Source: a virus. Taken from it: a DNA stretch of 33,242 nucleotides. Below, piece after piece: positions 9,178 through 16,595 of this stretch (the stretch's first letter is position 1; every line of letters begins with the position of its first letter). The stretch lies in the IMG/VR virus record IMGVR_UViG_3300021226_000106, positions 1 through 33,242 of that record; one strand, written 5' to 3'. Made by a program: the position numbers and the translations under genes. The notes beneath the pieces were generated by a model. The model saw nothing but the letters and a program-made list of their open reading frames with translations. It ran no database searches and was not told the DNA's origin.

Positions 9178-9515
9178 TTTATCTCCTTCTGCGTTATAAA
9201 GCCATGCAGTCTAATAATTTCTTTATTAAGATTACTAATTTCTGTTTGTAGCTTTTGATTTTCTAAAGTAAGATCAGACAATTGCTGACTTAACCTTATT
9301 AATTCTGACTGTAATTTACCTACTTCAGCAGATAATACAGAATTCTGTGAACTCATACGTTCTAACTCATCATGCATCATTGATAATAGTGCAGATTCTT
9401 TATTATTACTAGACCAAGTTTTTAGAAGTAGTTGTAAGCCAACGGCAATACCTACTACTGCTAGAAACCCGGTAGATATCCATTCGGATATAGTACTGGG
9501 TATGGTTGACTCCAT
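9174..9515 (-). CDS. membrane-anchored coiled-coil protein (113 aa); spanin- or holin-like candidate
   Basis: It has one transmembrane helix (about residues 14-34, STGFLAVVGIAVGLQLLLKTW) near the N-terminus. The rest, about residues 38-108, is a long heptad-patterned coiled coil rich in L, S, Q and E. This single-N-terminal-helix plus coiled-coil layout matches inner-membrane spanin subunits (Rz-type), and some phage holin-like proteins look similar. No lysis partner such as an endolysin or outer-membrane spanin lipoprotein is visible nearby. It is the first gene after its own strong promoter and is coupled by ATGA overlap to a tail gene. The layout is directly visible; the lysis role is inference and could be wrong. 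Confidence 0.75.
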   Translation of the reverse strand: MESTIPSTISEWISTGFLAVVGIAVGLQLLLKTWSSNNKESALLSMMHDELERMSSQNSVLSAEVGKLQSELIRLSQQLSDLTLENQKLQTEISNLNKEIIRLHGFITQKEIK

Positions 9516-9516
9516 G

Positions 9517-9563
9517 GGCGTCTCCTCTATAAAGTAAATTTAGGCATAAATTTTAGACGCCTA
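9517..9563 (-). promoter_or_regulatory. leader with two mutually exclusive hairpins before fibre operon
   Basis: Just downstream of the promoter, the minus-strand RNA segment at 9555-9561 (GGCGUCU) can pair perfectly with 9517-9523 (AGACGCC). That second arm lies between ribosome site and start codon and takes two bases of the AGGAG (9522-9526). The same first arm, as UAGGC at 9559-9563, can instead pair with GCCUA at 9541-9545. The two pairings cannot coexist. Whether they regulate translation is unknown. Confidence 0.4.
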
Positions 9564-9577
9564 TGTAGTTTTGTTCT

Positions 9578-9606
9578 ATTATACCACGTTAGGGTCATAG
9601 TGTCAA
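9578..9606 (-). promoter_or_regulatory. consensus sigma-70 promoter for membrane/fibre operon
   Basis: On the minus strand TTGACA (9601-9606) and TATAAT (9578-9583) are separated by exactly 17 bases. TGG directly before the -10 gives an extended -10. It lies about 60 bases upstream of the membrane/coiled-coil gene and just after the terminator of the GIY-YIG gene. Confidence 0.9.
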
Positions 9607-9642
9607 GATAAAAAAGTTCTATGGTTACTAAAATTTTATAAA

Positions 9643-9680
9643 AATAAAGCCTTTATTTTGAATAAAATAAAGGCTTTATT
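9643..9680 (-). terminator. intrinsic terminator after GIY-YIG gene
   Basis: A perfect 17-bp stem (9643-9659 with 9664-9680) with a 4-base loop is followed on the minus strand by a U-rich run. It overlaps the stop codon of the nuclease gene by two bases. The arms are AT-rich around a central GCC/GGC. Confidence 0.85.
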
Positions 9681-10377
9681 ATGCTAACTTCCACCCTTTA
9701 TGGGATTTTCTACTATAGTTTAATACTCTATTAAGTCCACTTAGATTTAATTTATGTAATTTGGCAAAAGTGGTACAGTTGTTTACTATATAACTAGTAC
9801 CATCAGGAGATATAATTTTAGGGTATAATATGTTTTTTCTTGCAGCAGAATTAGATAAAGTATATCTATTGCCTTTTAAATTTAATAAAATATTATATCT
9901 ATCAGGATATATTTCTGATAACCATTTATGTATAGCTCCTTGAGATATCATAGCAACTGTACCATAACTTACTTTAGTTATATCACTAACATCTCTTAGA
10001 GATACTTCAGGATAATCTACCAAGTAATCAAATACTTCTATTATTTGCATATTTGAATATACTGATAAAGGCGAATTCTCTCCTTTTAGTTCGCATCCAC
10101 CTGACGCTTCTCTAGAAGTATTAAATCCTATATCAGCAGATTTCCAAATATCTATAGCAGTATTTTCGGCTAAATCTAGTTCTATACTACTACATTCTAA
10201 AACTATTTCAAGAGTTGGATACCCAAATGACCTAAAAGCTGCATTCATTTTTATTGAATGACAATTATTACGCAGATCTCTAATATGTTCTTTAAAACGT
10301 TTTTCTATATTAATAGATTGTCCTATATATACGCCATTTGTATTAGGAAAGTTTAATTTATATATCCCACAAGTCAT
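9679..10377 (-). CDS. GIY-YIG homing-type endonuclease (232 aa)
   Basis: The N-terminal GIY-YIG nuclease domain (about residues 1-90) shows GIYKLNF, VYIGQS, the catalytic-type Arg in KRFKEH, and the Glu of LAENTAID. A middle helical region (EVSLRDVSDITKVSYGTVAMI) looks like a helix-turn-helix. The C-terminus (ISPDGTSYIV to SRKSHKGWKLA) matches the NUMOD/IENR-like DNA-binding end found on phage homing nucleases. I chose the ATG at 10377 because the domain begins there. The frame extends to a TTG at 10434, but that TTG is the -35 box of a promoter. No Shine-Dalgarno precedes the ATG. The gene stands alone between a terminator, its own promoter and a second terminator, so it is probably a free-standing mobile nuclease inserted between tail genes. 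Confidence 0.9.
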   Translation of the reverse strand: MTCGIYKLNFPNTNGVYIGQSINIEKRFKEHIRDLRNNCHSIKMNAAFRSFGYPTLEIVLECSSIELDLAENTAIDIWKSADIGFNTSREASGGCELKGENSPLSVYSNMQIIEVFDYLVDYPEVSLRDVSDITKVSYGTVAMISQGAIHKWLSEIYPDRYNILLNLKGNRYTLSNSAARKNILYPKIISPDGTSYIVNNCTTFAKLHKLNLSGLNRVLNYSRKSHKGWKLA

Positions 10378-10405
10378 AGCAGTATTTTTAGTTAATAATA
10401 TACAT

Positions 10406-10434
10406 ATTATATCAGGTAAATAAGGTAAAATCAA
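10406..10434 (-). promoter_or_regulatory. promoter of the GIY-YIG gene
   Basis: TTGATT (10429-10434) and TATAAT (10406-10411) on the minus strand are 17 bases apart, with an extended TGA before the -10. The predicted start of transcription is only about 20 bases before the ATG at 10377. Confidence 0.8.
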
Positions 10435-10438
10435 TATA

Positions 10439-10479
10439 AAAAATATCCCGCCCCTAATTTTTAGAGACGGGATATTTTT
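10439..10479 (-). terminator. bidirectional intrinsic terminator after small tail protein
   Basis: AAAAATATCCCG (10439-10450) pairs with CGGGATATTTTT (10468-10479). A and T runs at the base of the stem let it work on either strand. It overlaps the stop codon of the 342-aa tail gene by two bases and lies just before the GIY-YIG promoter. Confidence 0.85.
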
Positions 10480-11506
10480 AAATTTCTTCTATTTCAACTT
10501 TACTGGAGTACATTGTATGCATAGTATGTGTAATATCTGACATACTAGTTAGTTTACCATATATCATCCAGGTTTGTTCTTTATCATAATCTTCTGACGC
10601 ATCAGGAAATAAGCTTATTAGTAAACCTTTATTTATACCATTAGTTTTTAAAATTTTAGTAAAAGTAGCACGGTCTGTAGGGTTTAAGTAAGTTAAATCA
10701 AAACTCATACTATTGTACTGAATTCCACGATTAGTAACTAGGTCACCGGCTTCTGTTCTGTTATTTGTACTTAACGATCTTGGTCCATATGTTAATCCAA
10801 AACTTGTATTAAAGGTTGGTATCCAAGCATCCCCAATTATTAATCTTGAAGCTTCTATGTATCCTGCTGTATTATTTGTATCAACTATAGTAACTGTACA
10901 ACCAGTACACGTCTGTGCTGAGGAAAACCAGGCTCTACCATATACTCCACCACCGTATGAGTATGTACTAGCTCCTGTTGGTAAATAGGTAGTATCTGAA
11001 CTATTAGTAAAGATTTGAGATACATTACCAGTAGTTGCAGTTGAGCCACCAGTACAAGTAACATTGATTGTTGCAGTTGAAGTAAGATTAGTAAAAGGTA
11101 GCACTATTCCTCTAATAGTTTTTGAACTACCAAAACTTATCGTTAATGTTGCAGTTGTAGTATTAGATCGCCATACTAAAGCTTTTTTATCTATTAATAG
11201 GTTACTAACCGGGGTAGCAGTTGTTAAAGCTGTAATAGTGATAGATCCTGTAGTTGTAGCATGATTTTGACTAACTACCCAACTAGTACCACTTCCACTA
11301 ACAATGTAAGTTCCGTTTATTACCCCAGTTCCTGTTAGATACATTCCTACAGCTATAGTGCCCACTACAGTTCCAACTGTTAAAGTTGTTCCAGTAATGC
11401 TAGAAGTACTTAGAGTAGCACTTGCAGTATTTGCTGTAGTAGAAGCAGTAACAGTAGAAAGGTCAGCAATATTGTTCCATATTACTCTTAAATTATTTAT
11501 TGCCAT
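10478..11506 (-). CDS. tail structural protein with inserted beta module (342 aa)
   Basis: The start MAINNLRVIWNNIADLSTVTAS, with AAAGGAC upstream, resumes after an insert at VLVWRSNTTTATLTISF-like sequence. The later part (TIRGIVLPFTNLTS, then AGYIEASRLIIGDAWIPTFNTSFGL, and ending TMYSSKVEIEEI) has the look of a conserved tail-tip associated protein with a discoidin-like beta-sandwich, commonly found after the central tail gene in siphophages. Residues about 25-95 are a Ser/Thr/Gly-rich module (ITGTTLTVGTVVGTIAVG, then NGTYIVSGSGTSWVVSQ) that also occurs in the neighbouring 849-aa protein. It ends the operon at a bidirectional terminator. Structural role: confident. Exact position in the tail: unknown. 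Confidence 0.8.
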   Translation of the reverse strand: MAINNLRVIWNNIADLSTVTASTTANTASATLSTSSITGTTLTVGTVVGTIAVGMYLTGTGVINGTYIVSGSGTSWVVSQNHATTTGSITITALTTATPVSNLLIDKKALVWRSNTTTATLTISFGSSKTIRGIVLPFTNLTSTATINVTCTGGSTATTGNVSQIFTNSSDTTYLPTGASTYSYGGGVYGRAWFSSAQTCTGCTVTIVDTNNTAGYIEASRLIIGDAWIPTFNTSFGLTYGPRSLSTNNRTEAGDLVTNRGIQYNSMSFDLTYLNPTDRATFTKILKTNGINKGLLISLFPDASEDYDKEQTWMIYGKLTSMSDITHTMHTMYSSKVEIEEI

Positions 11507-11516
11507 TTGCTGTCCT

Positions 11517-14066
11517 TTAAACAGTTATACTAATATAGGGAGTTGCACCAAAATCAATCACAAATGTACCTGTACTATTTTTTATCTGTTGACCTACAAG
11601 TACACCGCCTTTAACTTCTAAGTCGGTACCATTCCAGGCTATGCCTTTAGTAAAGCCGGCATCACCTATTTTAAGTTTTGGTGTACCACTATCATTACCT
11701 ATAAAAAATCCAGCATTAGTAGAATCAGCATATGTTGACTTACCTGAATATAGTGCACCACCTGAGGCTACTGATACAACACCTAAATTTGCCGATAGTG
11801 CTGATAGATTACCTACTTTTAAGTTACTTAAGTATGGGTTACCCCAGGTTATTACGCCAGTAGAATTATTAAGTATACCATCACTTTGATACATATACTG
11901 ACCATCACTTAAGGTACCTGTTGCAGTAAACGACCATGCTGTAAATGCATTAGTAAAAGTGCTAGTAGGTGGAACATTTCCAACACCTGAAGTAGGCGCT
12001 GCAGGATTTGCCCATACACCTGTTGAGATTATATAGGCAACACGGGCAGAATCACCCTGTAACCCTAAAAATCCTATTGTATACTGACTAGAGGCGCTCC
12101 AGTTTGATGCTGTTGTTGATGCAGTAATTACATCGGTTAAAACAATATTTCGCTGGTATAGTACATAAGAAGTATTTGGTGCGGTTCCTGCAGCTGAGGT
12201 CCAGCTATAGGGTGTGCCCCCAGAGGACCAGGCTACCGGAAATGCGCTAATAGTGGCTGTAGCCCAGGTATATGTAAAAGCTCCTGTGTATGTTAAATTA
12301 GTACCTGAAGGTGCCCAAACAAACATACTTACTGTTTGTGACTTTGTACCCTCTGCTACTCCATATCTTCCTACACTAATGTAGTCTATTACTACTTCGC
12401 TAACAGCAGTACTAAATAAATTGAATCTAAGTCCTGTTACTGTAGAATTTGGTTGACCTGTACTAATATAAGTATTTGTACCAAAATCAAGAGTACGCAT
12501 ATCCAGATTAATAGTTGTCCAAACGCCTATGGCAGGGGCAGGTATAAGTTTGTATGCGGTACTTTCTGCTTGACCACTTGAGGTATAGTACACTCTACCA
12601 GTCCAAGTACCGCTAACTCTTTTAATCCGCATACTAATTAAATAATTATTAGCGGTTACCAGGGTTGCGTTATTAAGATTTAAGTTCTGTATATTCCGTA
12701 AACTTGTTGTTGTATCAGAATCTTGGGTTACTATAGAATCACCTGTATATCCAGTACTACTAAGAGTAGTACTAGCAACTGTTTGAGATTGATTAATTGT
12801 CCAAGTATTTGCAGACCCACTAACGACATATGTTCCTGGTAGCACTTTTGCTGCAGTAACTGATACAACTGATCCTGCAAGTGGACCACTACTACCAACA
12901 AGTGTATAAGTTAGACTAGTAGCTGAAACAATGGATGCCACAGTACAGCTACTAGGTGTAGCTCCTGTGAATATTGCTCCGCCACCTGTACTTATGGCAC
13001 TTAAATTAACACCTACTTGAACACCTGAAGTAGTAGTTAAACCAGTTATAGTTACAGTCCAGGGTCCTGTACCTACTATAGTACCAATTGTACCATTCCC
13101 TAGAGCAAGAGTAGTAGAGCCGCCAATAAACTGACCTGCAGCTATAGTACCACCACTAGTTCTAGTAAGAGTTGTACCACTAATCGTGCCTATAAAATCT
13201 CCTATAGTAGAAGCATAGTCAGTTGTCCAATTATACGTAGTTCCTGCTGGTGCTACAGGAAGAAGTTTTCCAGCAAAATCATAGTTATTTACTGAGGTAA
13301 TATTAGTGCCATCTGCACCAATACTACCATTACTTACCTTATTATATACTACTGTTTTACTATATGTAGTAGCGGCTGGCGTAGCTGCACTATCGTACAC
13401 AGTAATAGTATATACAATATATGCACCATCTATGGCTATACTTGAAATAATAGGTTGAGTCCAACTAGTACCAGACCCAGTACCCGCACTAGCAGTTAGA
13501 TTACTAACCGTATAACTTACAGAAAAACTATTAGGTGTAGTAGTATTTGAACTATAAGCTAGTGCAGTAGTTCCCCTAGTTACAGTAATAGTTTGATCTG
13601 TATTGGTATAATTTAATGGTGTACCTGTAGAATCGCAAGTTACTAATACATTTGTTCTACTTAGATTAATAATTACTGGGTCAGATGCTTCTGCCGTATA
13701 ATTTACAGTATAGTAAGCATACGAAGTATCTAAATAAGTTTCTGTTACTATACATCTATATTGTACAGAGGCATTTTTAATCCATGCATCTGTATTATTT
13801 ATAGTTAAAGTTTTTGAGTTACTGCCTAATGCTACCCAAGTAGTAGGGTTAGCAGATGTAGCATAACTCCAGCTATACACTGCATTAGAAGTATATATTA
13901 ACCCACTAGTTGTAGCCGTAAGTGTAATACTAGTAGGAAGAATTGTAGTTGTATTTTTACTTATTAAAAATTGTCCTGCTGTACCAGTAATTGATACAGC
14001 ACCCGTTAAACTTCTGTACGGGGCTGTTTGTAGAGCTTTATCTCTATCATTTTGTAATGTTGCCAT
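11517..14066 (-). CDS. central tail tip / tail fibre-like protein (849 aa)
   Basis: This long, mostly beta protein begins MATLQNDRDKALQTAPYRSL. Residues about 45-250 look like consecutive Ig/fibronectin-like domains (YSWSYATSANPTTWVALG, VQYRCIVTETYLD). Residues about 284-435 are Gly/Thr-rich inserted modules, followed by a jelly-roll-like domain ending VVIDYISVGRYG (about residues 435-560). The C-terminus (GGALYSGKSTYADSTNAGFFIGN, then IAWNGTDLEVKGGVLVG) is the standard end of siphophage central tail tip or J-like proteins. The start overlaps the stop of the 808-aa gene as TAATG, with GGAGG upstream, so the two are translationally coupled. It probably forms the distal tail tip or the straight central fibre. 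Confidence 0.85.
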   Translation of the reverse strand: MATLQNDRDKALQTAPYRSLTGAVSITGTAGQFLISKNTTTILPTSITLTATTSGLIYTSNAVYSWSYATSANPTTWVALGSNSKTLTINNTDAWIKNASVQYRCIVTETYLDTSYAYYTVNYTAEASDPVIINLSRTNVLVTCDSTGTPLNYTNTDQTITVTRGTTALAYSSNTTTPNSFSVSYTVSNLTASAGTGSGTSWTQPIISSIAIDGAYIVYTITVYDSAATPAATTYSKTVVYNKVSNGSIGADGTNITSVNNYDFAGKLLPVAPAGTTYNWTTDYASTIGDFIGTISGTTLTRTSGGTIAAGQFIGGSTTLALGNGTIGTIVGTGPWTVTITGLTTTSGVQVGVNLSAISTGGGAIFTGATPSSCTVASIVSATSLTYTLVGSSGPLAGSVVSVTAAKVLPGTYVVSGSANTWTINQSQTVASTTLSSTGYTGDSIVTQDSDTTTSLRNIQNLNLNNATLVTANNYLISMRIKRVSGTWTGRVYYTSSGQAESTAYKLIPAPAIGVWTTINLDMRTLDFGTNTYISTGQPNSTVTGLRFNLFSTAVSEVVIDYISVGRYGVAEGTKSQTVSMFVWAPSGTNLTYTGAFTYTWATATISAFPVAWSSGGTPYSWTSAAGTAPNTSYVLYQRNIVLTDVITASTTASNWSASSQYTIGFLGLQGDSARVAYIISTGVWANPAAPTSGVGNVPPTSTFTNAFTAWSFTATGTLSDGQYMYQSDGILNNSTGVITWGNPYLSNLKVGNLSALSANLGVVSVASGGALYSGKSTYADSTNAGFFIGNDSGTPKLKIGDAGFTKGIAWNGTDLEVKGGVLVGQQIKNSTGTFVIDFGATPYISITV

Positions 14067-16492
14067 TAGATGATTACCTCCACATTAACAATACCATTTG
14101 CCCAATCAGGTGATAATGTTATTACTTGCCCAGACTTTCCAGAGTTTAACCCAAAACGATTATGAGTTAAAGTTACCCACTGACCTAATTTTAGGGACAT
14201 TAACTTACTAGTACCTGTAAACGCATAAATAGTATGGGGCACTTTATAATAACTTAATAAAGATGTAGCTAACGCAGATGCATCAGATCCAACTATTAAT
14301 TTTGTATCTTTCTGAACAGGAGTAGTATCTAACTTATAAATAGATTGTACGCCTGTATCTGCTTGAGTATTAGAGTACCATTCATCAGCAAACATAACAG
14401 CTGCAGTACCTGGGGTAAGTGCAGCTACATTTTGTTGTACTGTATAATTTTTACAATAACCTATCTTTATAGCAGCAGTTATATCGGTTTTACTAGATAT
14501 ATGTAAGCTATGATGTAGGATATCATTATCAGTAATACTTGTAATAGTACCAGAAGGAGAGTTTTCTAATTTTAATAACTGTAGTTGGCCTGCTCGATTA
14601 AAGAATAGTTGAGCATTTGCACTAGCAGCAATCTCTTGACAAACAGTTAACACATTAGCCCTATCAGATACTAGTACACCTATAGGAGCTATATTTGTAG
14701 TAGCAAAACTAATAAAGTTCGTTAAATCTATATCACTAGCTGAAAGTTTATTACTTTTTTGGCCATACTGAGTAACTATAAGTGCAATAATATTTGCAAT
14801 ATTATTAGTATATACATTCTCTAGTAAGCCTCCGGGTGTTATAGATAGTGTAGCAGTTTGACTACCAGTAGTAGTAAAAGTATTAGATACAGTACTATTA
14901 CTTAAATTTATAGATCGCTTTACGCCTTGTACAGATGCAGTAATAGGACCTGGTTGTGCTTGTTTAAGAACAAATTTACTGGTTGTTAAGTCTACGCTAG
15001 CTAAAATAGGTCTAGTTTCTATATAGATATCTGAAGCAGCACTTGCAGTACTTAGTGTTACTGCAGCACCTCCATCAGTTAGAGATACGGTAAATGTAGT
15101 ACCTGAATCTATAGTTTTAACATAATATAGAGTACTTACCGATATTCCACCTATTGCCGTATTGAATACTATTCTAGAGCCTACAGAAAAAGTGCTAGTA
15201 CTAGCACAAGTAATTAAATTAGTTGTAATAGCTGTAGATGAAGCTGTTGTAGTGTATTTAACGTTAAAAACTTGACTTGTACCTGTAGCAGTAATTAATG
15301 TTACTGCTAAAGCTAAGTCTTGAGTTGTAGATACAGTAAAAGTAGAAGCACTATCTATAGTTTTTATATAGTATACTTTACCAGCCAGTATATTACCAAT
15401 TGATGTAGTAAATACAACTGGATAACCAATTGTAAAAAGAGAGGTATTATTACAAGTAATTAGGTTAGTTGTAACAGCTGTCCCTATAACACTAGTACCA
15501 AAAACACCACTATCTGTATAGATAGGTGTACCATTAGAACGTATTTCAATTACTGATTCAGATTTTGTTATGGAGGTTTCTGCTAAAACAGGGTAAGCTA
15601 TAGAGGCTGTTGCATTTGACAGAGTAAAGGCTGCTGTACCATTAATATTACCACCAGTATATGTTGCAGCAATAGTAAATGTAGTAGCAGAGTCTACAGT
15701 TTTAATATAGTAAGCAGTTCCGGGTACTATACCACCAAAACCACCTGAGTATCCTGTAGTAGAAAAGGTAAAGACGACTTGTTTATTAGGAAAAAATCCT
15801 GCCGTACTTGCACAAGTAATTAAATTAGTTGTAGCCGCGGTACTGGTTACTAATGTACCTGTATTAGTATCATTAAACATATACTCTGGTGAAGCAGTAC
15901 CTCCAACTAAAATTGGAGACATGTTATGAACTTCGCCAAATATTAGTGGACGTATGGTATCCTGGTTAGTTTGTCCGCCTGCCCAAGTTCCGTATATACC
16001 TAATATGTTATCTGTTAGTGGATAATTTAGTCTTTGTAGCTTATCACGAACCTTTATATTAATAGATTCACGCGCGCTAGAGTCTATGTCTGCAATTATT
16101 CCATCAAAAATCTTTTCAAAAGTTGTGCTACTCTGTATATTTGCAAGAGTTGATGCCCATCTTGGGTCACCTAGGTATACTTTTATACCTCTATTAACCC
16201 AGATATATTTAGTGTAGTCTAACCAACTATCGAGATCTCCATTATCATTAGCGATTTGAATATCGCCAAAACTCATAGATAGGCTACCATCAATACTAAT
16301 GGATTCTGTTGTCTGTAGTGTTCCAGTAAGATAAGGTAAAAAGGTTACAGCAGAATCACTTGTAACGTACCCCTTACTCGAAAGATAGAAGCTAGTTTCT
16401 GCACTAGTGGCAACATTCCAGGCTGTTACTTCAACTAGTAAACAACGAATACTAGTTTGATCTTCCAGCCAAGTTTGTGTTATATAGCTCAT
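14066..16492 (-). CDS. tail hub / tip protein with tandem FCCH-like modules (808 aa)
   Basis: The start chosen is the ATG at 16492 because GGGAG lies just upstream; an in-frame TTG at 16504 lies before that ribosome site. Residues 1-215 (MSYITQTWLEDQTSIRCLLV, SFGDIQIANDNGDLDSWLDY, RPLIFGEVHNMSPILV) and residues from about 485 onward (SKFVLKQAQPGPITASVQG, VSDRANVLTVCQEIAASANAQLFF, ending SGQVITLSPDWANGIVNVEVII) form one conserved siphophage tail protein that behaves like a baseplate hub. The middle, about residues 220-485, is three tandem modules with the pattern TNLITC...F.....VVF......YYIKT(I/V)DS.(T/S)TFT, resembling E1 FCCH-like domains. It is the first gene of its operon, right after the tape measure. 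Confidence 0.85.
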   Translation of the reverse strand: MSYITQTWLEDQTSIRCLLVEVTAWNVATSAETSFYLSSKGYVTSDSAVTFLPYLTGTLQTTESISIDGSLSMSFGDIQIANDNGDLDSWLDYTKYIWVNRGIKVYLGDPRWASTLANIQSSTTFEKIFDGIIADIDSSARESINIKVRDKLQRLNYPLTDNILGIYGTWAGGQTNQDTIRPLIFGEVHNMSPILVGGTASPEYMFNDTNTGTLVTSTAATTNLITCASTAGFFPNKQVVFTFSTTGYSGGFGGIVPGTAYYIKTVDSATTFTIAATYTGGNINGTAAFTLSNATASIAYPVLAETSITKSESVIEIRSNGTPIYTDSGVFGTSVIGTAVTTNLITCNNTSLFTIGYPVVFTTSIGNILAGKVYYIKTIDSASTFTVSTTQDLALAVTLITATGTSQVFNVKYTTTASSTAITTNLITCASTSTFSVGSRIVFNTAIGGISVSTLYYVKTIDSGTTFTVSLTDGGAAVTLSTASAASDIYIETRPILASVDLTTSKFVLKQAQPGPITASVQGVKRSINLSNSTVSNTFTTTGSQTATLSITPGGLLENVYTNNIANIIALIVTQYGQKSNKLSASDIDLTNFISFATTNIAPIGVLVSDRANVLTVCQEIAASANAQLFFNRAGQLQLLKLENSPSGTITSITDNDILHHSLHISSKTDITAAIKIGYCKNYTVQQNVAALTPGTAAVMFADEWYSNTQADTGVQSIYKLDTTPVQKDTKLIVGSDASALATSLLSYYKVPHTIYAFTGTSKLMSLKLGQWVTLTHNRFGLNSGKSGQVITLSPDWANGIVNVEVII

Positions 16493-16517
16493 AAGTTCTC
16501 CCAATTCATTTCACCCT

Positions 16518-16546
16518 ATTATACTCGTTTAGGTAAACTAAGTCAA
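16518..16546 (-). promoter_or_regulatory. sigma-70 promoter for tail hub operon
   Basis: TTGACT (16541-16546) and TATAAT (16518-16523) on the minus strand, spacer exactly 17. The base triplet before the -10 is GAG, so unlike the other promoters here it lacks the extended TGn. It lies between the tape-measure terminator and the hub gene. Confidence 0.88.
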
Positions 16547-16566
16547 GCATAATTTTTGGTAGGCAT

Positions 16567-16592
16567 AAAAAAGCCCGCTTATGCGGGCTTTT
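16567..16592 (-). terminator. intrinsic terminator after tape measure
   Basis: AAAAGCCCGC (16569-16578) pairs with GCGGGCTTTT (16583-16592) around a TTAT loop. On the minus strand the stem is followed by six U. It begins four bases past the tape-measure stop codon. Confidence 0.9.
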
Positions 16593-16595
16593 CCA

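Noticed and set aside
9516-9678. tRNA or other stable RNA gene in the intergenic gaps (also 16493-16595, 23625-23761, 32228-32374)
   Set aside because: The gaps are explained by terminators, promoters and leaders; no cloverleaf arms or TPsiC-like box could be drawn.
10378-10434. Longer start for the GIY-YIG gene at the TTG 10434
   Set aside because: That TTG is the first part of the -35 box of a 17-spaced promoter; translation from it would lie before the transcription start. The nuclease domain begins at the ATG 10377.
16493-16504. TTG start of the tail hub gene at 16504
   Set aside because: The GGGAG ribosome site lies between this TTG and the ATG at 16492, so the ATG is the start.
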